Virus record (IMG/VR): IMGVR_UViG_3300037296_000022
Span: 1 to 32,357 of that record
DNA length: 32,357 bases
Reading direction: 5' to 3' (one strand)
Source of the DNA: a virus
The notes under the pieces are model-generated. The model was not told the DNA's origin. It saw nothing but the letters and a program-made list of their open reading frames with translations, and ran no database searches. Positions 15,345 through 23,243 of the stretch are shown piece by piece (the first letter of the stretch is position 1; the number at the start of each line of letters is the position of its first letter). A program made the translations under genes and the position numbers.

Positions 15345-18300
15345 GTGGCAAATAAAGACGTAAATCTCACGATCACGGCCCGTAACGCCGCGACCAAAAC
15401 CATCAAATCTGTTGGTGATGCCCTCAAGGATATGCGGACTGCCCAGAAGCAGGCCAATGCGGAAAATACCGGCGGCACCCAGTCGGTCAAGAACATGGCC
15501 GGTGCCTATGGTGAACTGGTCGGTCAGGTGCGCCGCCTGAAGGCCATCGCGGATGTCAGCAAGAATGTGAACAGCGCCGCCGCCGCCGTGGAACGCCTTG
15601 GGGCCGCAAACAAGAATTTGGCAACCGACCAAAAGAAGGTGGCCGACAACCTCGCAAAAGCCAAGGTTGAGACTGACGCAGTTCGCGCATCCCAGAAGGG
15701 TGTAAACGCTGAACTGACCGCGCAGAACGCCGCGCTTGCTGAGGCAAAAGCCCTCAAGACCCAGATGAAAAAAGATCTGGTCCAAGAGGAACGGCTATAC
15801 AAGAAAATCAGCACCGCCGCAGCAAAGGCTCAGCAGGGAGATGGTTTTGGTCAACCTGCAATCAAGTCGGCTGAACTGTTTCAGGCTGACAACGTAGGTG
15901 ATCAGCGCATCGCCCTGATGAAAGTTCAGGCGACGATCGACAACCTGACCAACAGCACCAAGAAACTGAAGACTGAGCAATCTGCCCTCACCACTACGTC
16001 CAGCAAGGCTACTGCCGCTGAGACAAAGTTGAACGGTGAATACACCAAGTTGACCGGCACCCTTCAAGCCAACACCCGCGCCCTCGCAGAAGGTCGGGCC
16101 GAACTCGATCGCATCCAAGATGCTGCCGCCCGTCTGGGTGTTGCTGGTGGTATGGGGGATCTGGTTGCCAACCAAGAGAAGCTGAAGGTCGCCACCCGCG
16201 AAGTCACGGCTGAGATGGAACGGCTGGGCAGTGTCCAAGCCGCGCTGAATCGCTTTGACGCCGGTGGTGCCAACTTCACAGATCCAAAGACTGCTGCTGC
16301 CATCAAGGCTCAGCGTGAAGAGATCAATAAGGCCCGTGTAGCCTATGAACTGCTGACCGCAGAACATACCCGTTTGTCTGCTTCGGCCCGCGCAGTCCTT
16401 GCCCCTCAGTCCGCTGCTGCCAAAGCCGCCCGTGAAGTGGGTAACGCCGCCGCCGCAGCAAAACGTGAACTGGCTGACCAAATTGAGGTCATGAACCGGA
16501 TCCCCGGCAGTGCTGGCAATATCGGTAAGAGTCTGAATGGTCTGTTCCGTGGATACAACACAGAGGGGCGCACCGCGCTTTCGCTGACCCAACGTATCCG
16601 CGCTGAGGTCATCAGCCTTGCACTGGCCTACGGCGGCTTACATGAGGCCATCCGCCTGATGTCTGAGGTGGTGGACGCCTATCGGACAATGGAAGCTGCT
16701 ACCAACCGCATCATGGTCGTGGTTGAGGGGGATACCCGGCGCACCGCAGATGAACTCGGCTTCCTGTCCCGCATGGCATCGCGCCTTGGTGTGGACTTCG
16801 GTGTCCTGTCTGATGAGTATTCCAAGTTCGCCGTCGCGGCCAATTCCGCCGGTTACAGCATGGAGTCCACCCGTAAGATCTTCACGGCGGTTTCTGAAGC
16901 TGGTCGCGTGAACAAGCTGTCCACGGAACAGATGTCTGGTGCGTTCCTCGCATTTACCCAGATCATTCAGAAGGGCAAGTTCTCGGCTGAAGAGGTCACT
17001 AGGCAGTTGTCCGAGAGACTGCCGGGGGCTACGGCTATCCTCGCCAAAGCGATGTTTGGATCTGCTGATGCGGTGGACCAACTCTTTGACGCGATGAAGA
17101 AGGGTGAGTTGCTGGCGACTGAGGAAAATCTGCTGAAATATGCAGATGGTCTGAATGAGAAGTTCGGCCCTCAGCTTTCCAAGTCACTGCGCACCACCAC
17201 AACCCTCATCGGCCAATTCACCAATGAGTTGTTCCAAGCCAAGCTGCGCATTGGTGAAGGTGGGTTCATTGATGCCCTGAACGTCGCCCTTGAAGAGATG
17301 ATCACTTATTTCAAGAGCCGTGAAGGTCGTGACTTCTTCCTCGCCATCGGTGCCGGTATGGGCAAAGTGGTTGAGATGGTCCCGTTTTTGGTTCAGAATT
17401 TTGATACCATCATCAACCTGATTAAGACCTTCGTGGCCTTCAAGATGGCTCAGTGGTTGTTCAATACTGCCCTCGCCTTCACCGCCCTCGGGCGTGAAAC
17501 GCTAAAGATGCGGACCATGATGGGTCTGGCGGTAACTTCTATGAAGACCGGTGAGGGGGCGATGTATTCGCTGGGCCGCGCCGCTCATGCGACCCGTGCA
17601 GCACTACTCGCAATTCCCGGTGGTCTTGCCATTGCCGCTATCACAACAGGCATCAGCTACCTGATGGGTAACTGGTCCGCTGGCGTCACTGAGATCAATA
17701 GCGGAGTCGATGAGCATCAGCGCATCATGGGTGAGATCCTAAAAGCCTATGAGGACGCCAAGGATAAAGCTGGGGAATGGAAAGAGGCACTGCCCGACAC
17801 GGTTGACGGTGAAGATCTTGCCGCCAACTTCGTCCGTCAACTTGCTACAGCAGAACGTGATTTCACTGACCTTGTGAACAATGGTTTCCAAGTTGGTCTG
17901 AGCCGCAAGAACTTCTTCAGCGACATCTCGGGTCAAGTCCGTGATGAGATCTTTGCGATGACCGCAGAACTCAAAAAGACTGGGGATCTCGACGCCTATA
18001 TCACGAAGTTGGAAGAACTTGCCGCGACAACGGCAAACCTGAAAATGCGCGAAGTCGTCATCGGGCTTATTGATACGGCCCAAGAGGCAAAGTCGTCTTC
18101 TGAGCGTATGGGTGAAGCCGCAGTTGCGGCAAACGAATATGGCGTTGAGATCGACGGCGTAGCTGAAGCTGCTGAAAAGTTTGGCCGCACCCTTGAGGAC
18201 ATGACCGTCGCCGCTGAGGCTAACGTAGCTGCCCTTGATGACTCTGGTGAGAAGGCTGAAAAATACGCCGAACTCATGGATGAGGTTGGTTCAAAAATCA

Positions 18301-20180
18301 AAGGTGTTGCTGAAGAACTTGAACTGCTTTCTGAGATCAAAGCCCTTGATGAAATGCTTGTTCAACTGGTTGCCAATGCAAACGGTTTGGATGAGGTTGC
18401 TGCGGCCTTCCTTCGTGTCCGTGCGGCACAAGACCAACTGCGGACTGATGCCATCGTGGTGCCGTCTGCTGACTCCTTTGAGAGTGAATATGTCCGTCGC
18501 GCCGCAGCAGGTTCGGGTTCTAAAGAAGAAGAACTGGTTCGGGCCGTCACTGCGTTGGCCGAAAAGATGGGTGTCGCCGCTGAGGATCTTCTGACTGCCA
18601 TCTCATATGAGACTGGGGGTGATCCAACTAACACTCGCGCCGGTAGCAACAATGTCACGTCCCAAGGTAAGCACTTCGGTCTCATTCAGTTTGGTGATGG
18701 GCCGGGTGCTGCTGGTGAACGCTATGGTGTGACCCGTGACTCGAGCATCACCGAACAGGTGATTGCTGCCGGTAACTATCTGTCTGATGCAGGCATCAAA
18801 GCTGGTGACGGCCTGAAGCGCATCTATGCTGCCATCAACACGGGCACCCCAGATGGTGGCGGTCGGACTGATGAAAATAACGGCGGCGCACCGGGCACCT
18901 CGGATGAAAAAGTTGACAACCAGATGGAAGGGCACCGTAACCGTGCCAAGGGCCTGCTTGCTGCTTATGGTGGTCTTGTCCAAGAGGTTGAAGATCTTGC
19001 TGAGGCTGAGAAGGACGCCGCTGAGGACCGTGCCAAGGTTCTTGAGGACGGTCGCGCTTCAACCGCTGAAACCATCGCAGAAGGTGCCTTTGCCATTGAG
19101 CAACAGGACCTAATCAATGCGGGTAAGGACCGCCAAGCTGCAATCGAAGATGCTATCCGCAGTGCAAAGGCTGAGGATCCCGCAATCTCTGAAGCTGAGT
19201 TGGCAAGCATCACCGCTCAGACCGCAGCACTCTATGATAAAGAAAATGCACTGACTGCTGAGGAAGCCCGTAAGAAGAAAATTGAGGAAGTCGATAAGGC
19301 ACTGAATGACCTAGAGTCCCAACGGAACTCTCTGATTCAGCAGCGTGATGCGCTGAAGGCTCAGGGGGACATTGCTGGTGCCAATGAGATTGACTCTGAG
19401 ATCGTCGCCATCACCGCCGCGCTGGACGCTGCCTATGACGCCGCTGTCAAGTTCTGGGAAGCCCTCGGGGGTGAAGGATCTCTTGCGGCCATTGAGGCGC
19501 TGAAAGCATCCAAACTTGAGATCGTGGCAACCGGCCAAGCCGCGCTGTTCACCGCTGAGGAATTGAACACATCTATCGCGGATGGTCTGACCTCAACGCT
19601 GTCCGCCGGTATGTCCAAGCTGGCCCAATACTTCACCGACTTCCAAGCCTATCAGGAAGAGGGTGTAAGCGTTTTCCAAGCGATGCGAACAGCCTTCCTT
19701 CAGTTTGCTGCGGACTTCCTGATCAAGATTGGTCAGATGATCGTCAAGCAACTCATCCTGAACGCCCTGAAGTCGGCGCTGGGTGGTGCCACGGGTGGCG
19801 TAGGTGGTCTCATCGCGGGTGCCATCGGCAAGGTGCTTCATACCGGCGGAATCGCGGGTGCGGCTGGCGGCACAAGCCGTTCGGTGTCCCCTGCAAACTA
19901 CATCGGCGCTTCCCGCTACCACGGCGGCGGCATCGCGGGTCTGAAGCCTGATGAGGTGCCTGCCATCCTTCAGAAAGGTGAAGAGGTCCTAACGGCCAAT
20001 GATGATCGACACCGCAAGAACGGGGGTGGTAAGAACGGGACACGCCCAATGAGAATCGTCAACGCCATCGACGGCCCAAGTTTCCTTGAAGCCGCCCTTG
20101 GTGACACCGCCGGTGAAGAGATCTTCATCAATAAGGTCCGGTCCATGAAGTCCGCGATCAAAGCAGCACTTGAGGTCTAA
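15345..20180 (+). CDS. Tape measure protein with embedded lytic transglycosylase-like domain
   Basis: A 1611-residue protein that sets tail length and is ejected with the DNA. The first ~400 residues are Ala/Lys/Glu-rich coiled coil. The tape measure N-terminal domain spans about 417-650, with QIIQKGKFSAEEV and RQLSERLPGA near 553. Hydrophobic segments lie near 692-716 and 751-776. Around 1080-1130 a lysozyme-like module has ISYETGG with Glu1089 as likely catalytic acid, then HFGLIQFG near 1112. More coiled coil follows. The C-terminus has the usual YHGGGIAGLKPDEVPAILQK and EEVLT. Start: GTG 15345 after TGAGGA (15331-15336, 8 bases) is preferred to GTG 15330. It is the longest gene of the window. 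Confidence 0.93.
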   Translation: MANKDVNLTITARNAATKTIKSVGDALKDMRTAQKQANAENTGGTQSVKNMAGAYGELVGQVRRLKAIADVSKNVNSAAAAVERLGAANKNLATDQKKVADNLAKAKVETDAVRASQKGVNAELTAQNAALAEAKALKTQMKKDLVQEERLYKKISTAAAKAQQGDGFGQPAIKSAELFQADNVGDQRIALMKVQATIDNLTNSTKKLKTEQSALTTTSSKATAAETKLNGEYTKLTGTLQANTRALAEGRAELDRIQDAAARLGVAGGMGDLVANQEKLKVATREVTAEMERLGSVQAALNRFDAGGANFTDPKTAAAIKAQREEINKARVAYELLTAEHTRLSASARAVLAPQSAAAKAAREVGNAAAAAKRELADQIEVMNRIPGSAGNIGKSLNGLFRGYNTEGRTALSLTQRIRAEVISLALAYGGLHEAIRLMSEVVDAYRTMEAATNRIMVVVEGDTRRTADELGFLSRMASRLGVDFGVLSDEYSKFAVAANSAGYSMESTRKIFTAVSEAGRVNKLSTEQMSGAFLAFTQIIQKGKFSAEEVTRQLSERLPGATAILAKAMFGSADAVDQLFDAMKKGELLATEENLLKYADGLNEKFGPQLSKSLRTTTTLIGQFTNELFQAKLRIGEGGFIDALNVALEEMITYFKSREGRDFFLAIGAGMGKVVEMVPFLVQNFDTIINLIKTFVAFKMAQWLFNTALAFTALGRETLKMRTMMGLAVTSMKTGEGAMYSLGRAAHATRAALLAIPGGLAIAAITTGISYLMGNWSAGVTEINSGVDEHQRIMGEILKAYEDAKDKAGEWKEALPDTVDGEDLAANFVRQLATAERDFTDLVNNGFQVGLSRKNFFSDISGQVRDEIFAMTAELKKTGDLDAYITKLEELAATTANLKMREVVIGLIDTAQEAKSSSERMGEAAVAANEYGVEIDGVAEAAEKFGRTLEDMTVAAEANVAALDDSGEKAEKYAELMDEVGSKIKGVAEELELLSEIKALDEMLVQLVANANGLDEVAAAFLRVRAAQDQLRTDAIVVPSADSFESEYVRRAAAGSGSKEEELVRAVTALAEKMGVAAEDLLTAISYETGGDPTNTRAGSNNVTSQGKHFGLIQFGDGPGAAGERYGVTRDSSITEQVIAAGNYLSDAGIKAGDGLKRIYAAINTGTPDGGGRTDENNGGAPGTSDEKVDNQMEGHRNRAKGLLAAYGGLVQEVEDLAEAEKDAAEDRAKVLEDGRASTAETIAEGAFAIEQQDLINAGKDRQAAIEDAIRSAKAEDPAISEAELASITAQTAALYDKENALTAEEARKKKIEEVDKALNDLESQRNSLIQQRDALKAQGDIAGANEIDSEIVAITAALDAAYDAAVKFWEALGGEGSLAAIEALKASKLEIVATGQAALFTAEELNTSIADGLTSTLSAGMSKLAQYFTDFQAYQEEGVSVFQAMRTAFLQFAADFLIKIGQMIVKQLILNALKSALGGATGGVGGLIAGAIGKVLHTGGIAGAAGGTSRSVSPANYIGASRYHGGGIAGLKPDEVPAILQKGEEVLTANDDRHRKNGGGKNGTRPMRIVNAIDGPSFLEAALGDTAGEEIFINKVRSMKSAIKAALEV

Positions 20181-21926
20181 ATGGATAGAGTCCCCCGCCG
20201 GGTTGGCACCATCGTCGCACCTTTCCCGAACTGGTCATCGCCGGTTCGGGAAGAGTATGAATTTAAAACCCACGTCCACACTTCCTACAATGGCACTGAG
20301 CAACGGGAGTCTATGCGCCAGACACCCCGCGCCGCCTTTGAGTTCTCAGCAGATAGCTTTCGTGCCCTCGCCCGCCGGATCACCGCCGACATGAAGGAGT
20401 GGCCCGTCAACGGCCTGTATGTGCTGCCCGTGTCATGGCGCAAGGCCCTGATGGCATCGGACATGACCGGCGGAACAAATGTGATCGGCCTTGACCGTCG
20501 TGCCCCGTGGTGGATGCGTCCCGGCACTAAGCTGGTGCTTGAGCGGTATGACCTTCAGGAAGTGGTTGAGATCGAGTCGGTCGGCACCTTCAGCGTCACC
20601 CTTGTGGATGCGCCAACTGAGCCTTTCTACATTGGTGACAGTGTGAGCCTCGGGCGGGATGTTCGCTATGAATCATCGGTTAGCCTAAAGGCGTTGACCG
20701 ACCAACACCGCAGCGCCCAACTTCGTTTCAATGTGGATCCCGGCAGTATTGATTATACTGGATTGCAGGCTGATGCCCGCTTCCATGAGGGGTATGAGGT
20801 TTTCCTGACAAAGCCCAACTGGGCCGGTGGGATTGAAGCTGAATTTGATGACGGTCGTGACACCGTAGATAGTGGCGTCGGCCGCATTTTTGTTGAGCGT
20901 TATCAAGAGTTTACAACTCACGTTCAGAGCATGAACTTCACGTTATTCAACCGTGAGGATGTCGATAATCTTCTGGGCTTCTTCATGCGTAAGCAGGGGA
21001 TGCGCTTGCCGTTCTATGTGCCCAGCCATCAAGAGGATGCTGAGTATGCCACCGGTGGGGTGAAGAACACGAAAACTCTCACGGTCATCGGCTCGGACTT
21101 TTTCAATGCCTACAAGGGTGATGAAACCTATAACCATTTGGCAATTCAATTTGATACTGGGTGCTGGCAATTCAACCGCATCAATAACATGGCCCTTCTC
21201 GCCAATGGTAACACCCAGCTAACAATGGCTGACAACTGGGAAGACAATGTAAAGTCTGGTCATAAGATCAGCTTTGCTTTCTTCGCCCGCCTGATGTCGG
21301 ACACCATCGTCGTGAATTGGCTTACTGATGAGAAGGCTGAGATCGCCTTATCGTTCAAGACGCTACCCTCAAATTATCTAAATAATGGGGCACTGCTTGG
21401 ATATTGCACTCGGGCAATTCTTAATACCCCTGCTTTAAATCAGCACAATGGTGCTTGGAATCCTGATGAGCGTTCTTATTACTACGCTTCAATCAAACTG
21501 TCTGATGCCGGTCTTTCACTGTCTGCAATCGACCGTGGTAAAGGATGGGCATATGGGGAAACATCAGGTGTATCTAAAATGTATTCCCCCACCTTGATCA
21601 ACTATTACGGTAACGATAACGGGGCATGGGGCGCTGGTTTTGAGTTCGGATTTTTTGTAAATTACAATGACACCATTTCAATAAATAGAGTTGACGCTGC
21701 ATACCCTCATGCGAATTTCACATACGGTAACTCGGGTGATCCTAATGGTGGTTTTTGGAACATAAAGCACCAAACAAAAATCCCTGTAGGTGCGCGGTGG
21801 GCTAAGTGTCGATTTGAAACGCAAGGTGATCCATTTGGGACGCTCAGCAAATTGAAAAACAGCTTCAGGCTTTGCACAAATCCTTGGGGACCCGGCTATG
21901 ATATTAGGAATTTAATATGTCCGTAG
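20181..21926 (+). CDS. Distal tail protein (Dit position) with extra C-terminal domain
   Basis: A 581-residue protein encoded immediately after the tape measure, where gene transfer agents and many siphophages encode the distal tail ring. Residues 1-398 are well packed in high-GC codons. They include PFPNWSSPVREEYEF, RRAPWWMRPGTKL and an HVQSMNFTLFNREDVDNLLGF stretch. They end in VNWLTDEKAEIALSFKTLP, which looks like the natural end of the family. Residues 399-581 are an extra Gly/Asn/Tyr-rich, beta-looking domain coded by distinctly AT-richer DNA, ending PGYDIRNLICP. This add-on is probably a surface-binding module. No characterised enzyme motif was seen. The stop overlaps the hub gene by 10 bases. 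Confidence 0.72.
   Translation: MDRVPRRVGTIVAPFPNWSSPVREEYEFKTHVHTSYNGTEQRESMRQTPRAAFEFSADSFRALARRITADMKEWPVNGLYVLPVSWRKALMASDMTGGTNVIGLDRRAPWWMRPGTKLVLERYDLQEVVEIESVGTFSVTLVDAPTEPFYIGDSVSLGRDVRYESSVSLKALTDQHRSAQLRFNVDPGSIDYTGLQADARFHEGYEVFLTKPNWAGGIEAEFDDGRDTVDSGVGRIFVERYQEFTTHVQSMNFTLFNREDVDNLLGFFMRKQGMRLPFYVPSHQEDAEYATGGVKNTKTLTVIGSDFFNAYKGDETYNHLAIQFDTGCWQFNRINNMALLANGNTQLTMADNWEDNVKSGHKISFAFFARLMSDTIVVNWLTDEKAEIALSFKTLPSNYLNNGALLGYCTRAILNTPALNQHNGAWNPDERSYYYASIKLSDAGLSLSAIDRGKGWAYGETSGVSKMYSPTLINYYGNDNGAWGAGFEFGFFVNYNDTISINRVDAAYPHANFTYGNSGDPNGGFWNIKHQTKIPVGARWAKCRFETQGDPFGTLSKLKNSFRLCTNPWGPGYDIRNLICP
21375..21926 (+). other. Low-GC segment encoding the accessory domain of the distal tail protein
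   Basis: By hand count the 60-base rows from 21361 to 21780 hold about 37-48 % GC, while a row from the same gene near 20401 holds about 67 %. The change begins at the point where the conserved protein core appears to end. Such a sharp local drop within one open gene suggests acquisition of the domain by recombination. Confidence 0.6.
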
Positions 21927-22777
21927 AAGATTATGAACTGTCCATTGATCGTGGTCAGCCCGCAGAACTATTCGAGTTCAAATACGGTGACGCTGAGGAT
22001 CAAGTGCATCGCTATACCAATGCCGACAAGATCGTGACCTTGGCTGGGAAAAATTATCTTCCCATCAGCATTACCCATGAGAGCATCAAATCCAAAGGTC
22101 GCGGTGAAGCCGTAGAGACAAAGATCACGGTGCCTGCCGATAGTGACATCTCTATGATGTTTCGGGGCACCGTCCCCCGCAGGGTGATCACGGTAAAGAT
22201 TTACAAGGGTCACATCACCAAGGCTGATGATCCCCTCTATTGGGCGGGCACTGCCGGTGGTGTGTTCCAAGCCCACTGGTTCGGTCGCATCACTGAGCAT
22301 AGCCGCAAGAGAGCGTCTGGTATCATCACATGCACCACCCTTGGTGCCGGTATGCGCCGCCCAGCACTCGGGATGTTCTATCAACGGGGATGCCAACACG
22401 TCCTCTATGGCAATCGCTGCGGTGCTGTGAAGGAAGATTTCGCCCATCCTGCGGTGTTCAGCACCACAACCTCAACTCGGGTGCTGCTGGATGCTGGATG
22501 GAATGGTGCCAGATCGCCGTCTGAGTTCATCGGTGGTCTTCTGGAATGGGAAGGTGAGTTCGGCCCAGATCGCGTCACCATCCTTGGGGCCAGTCTCACG
22601 GGAGTCCGCACCGATGCGACCGTCCGTGACATCGCACCGGGCCATGCCATGATTGCCTACCCCGGCTGTGATCATACGCTGGATAGTTGCAAAGGTCGCT
22701 TTGATAACATCTACAATTTTGGCGGACATCCATACATCCCGCTGAACAATCCCGTGAACAAAAACAACCATACCTGA
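21917..22777 (+). CDS. Tail hub protein, DUF2163/BR0599 family, probable Fe-S binder
   Basis: A 286-residue protein matching the hub protein of gene transfer agents (g13 type) and equivalent in position to lambda gpL. Four conserved cysteines are seen: C159 and C168 in GCQHVLYGNRC, and C251 and C258 in GCDHTLDSC. The family's closing motif (RFDNIYNFGGHPYIP) follows. Lambda gpL and the agent hub protein bind an iron-sulfur cluster through such cysteines, so a cluster is expected here, though not shown. The hub lies between the distal tail ring and the tip protein. AGGA at 21906-21909 serves ATG 21917, inside the previous gene. Confidence 0.88.
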   Translation: MSVEDYELSIDRGQPAELFEFKYGDAEDQVHRYTNADKIVTLAGKNYLPISITHESIKSKGRGEAVETKITVPADSDISMMFRGTVPRRVITVKIYKGHITKADDPLYWAGTAGGVFQAHWFGRITEHSRKRASGIITCTTLGAGMRRPALGMFYQRGCQHVLYGNRCGAVKEDFAHPAVFSTTTSTRVLLDAGWNGARSPSEFIGGLLEWEGEFGPDRVTILGASLTGVRTDATVRDIAPGHAMIAYPGCDHTLDSCKGRFDNIYNFGGHPYIPLNNPVNKNNHT

Positions 22778-22785
22778 GGTCTGAT

Positions 22786-23031
22786 ATGCCATTTCCCTTC
22801 GTCGCTGCCCTGCTAGTCGGCCTTGGCTTCATCGCTATCGGCTACATGCTGATGCCTAAACCTAAGGCTGAAAAGCCCAAGACGGTTGATGACCTTCAGG
22901 ACCCAACCGCAGAAGCGGGACGCCCTATTCCGGTCATCTTCGGATCTATGGATGTAAAGGGCCTCAATGTGATCTACTACGGGGACAAATCAATCGTGAA
23001 CCGTCAATCTGGATCTGGTGGTAAAAAATGA
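22786..23031 (+). CDS. Small tail-tip protein with N-terminal membrane segment
   Basis: An 81-residue protein between hub and tip genes. Residues 4-23 (PFVAALLVGLGFIAIGYMLM) form one hydrophobic helix. A Pro/Lys linker (PKPKAEKPK) follows, and then AGRPIPVIFGSMDVKGLNVIYYGD. The last motif is common in small phage proteins encoded beside J-like tip proteins, and related text is found near the N-terminus of some tip proteins. It may help the tip insert in the cell envelope, but the function is not known. The stop overlaps the next start by ATGA. Confidence 0.7.
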   Translation: MPFPFVAALLVGLGFIAIGYMLMPKPKAEKPKTVDDLQDPTAEAGRPIPVIFGSMDVKGLNVIYYGDKSIVNRQSGSGGKK

Positions 23032-23243
23032 CCGACATGCTTACCCTCAATGACTGCCGTGAGATCGGCTTCTGCGCCGCAGGTTGTCGCCGCCGCTGCA
23101 ATGAACTGGGCTTGGACACTCGCGCCTTCTTTCGGGATGGCGGTCTTCCAATAGATCAACTGCGGGCATACGATGACGCCGACATTCAGCGGGCCATTTT
23201 GGTTGCTGAGAAGCGAATCGCAGCAGAAAAGGCGGATGAATAA
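23028..23243 (+). CDS. Small conserved tail-module protein of unknown function
   Basis: A 71-residue, soluble-looking protein. It starts MLTLNDCREIGFCAAGCRRRCNELGL and continues TRAFFRDGGLPIDQLRAYDDADIQRAILVAEKR. The pattern of an N-terminal helix with GFCAxG followed by L-D-x-R-x-F-x-R-D-G-[GI] occurs in small phage proteins placed just before the tip gene. It may be a chaperone or a small tip component. Four cysteines (C8, C15, C19, C23 by count) could bind metal, though spacing does not fit a known finger. It overlaps both neighbours (ATGA and TAATG), so it is clearly a translated gene of the tip operon. Confidence 0.7.
   Translation: MTDMLTLNDCREIGFCAAGCRRRCNELGLDTRAFFRDGGLPIDQLRAYDDADIQRAILVAEKRIAAEKADE

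Noticed and set aside
15795-16592. A 265-codon minus-strand open frame opposite the tape measure gene
   Set aside because: Its composition is that of an antisense shadow of the Ala/Lys/Glu coiled coil; no domain and no neighbouring gene on that strand.
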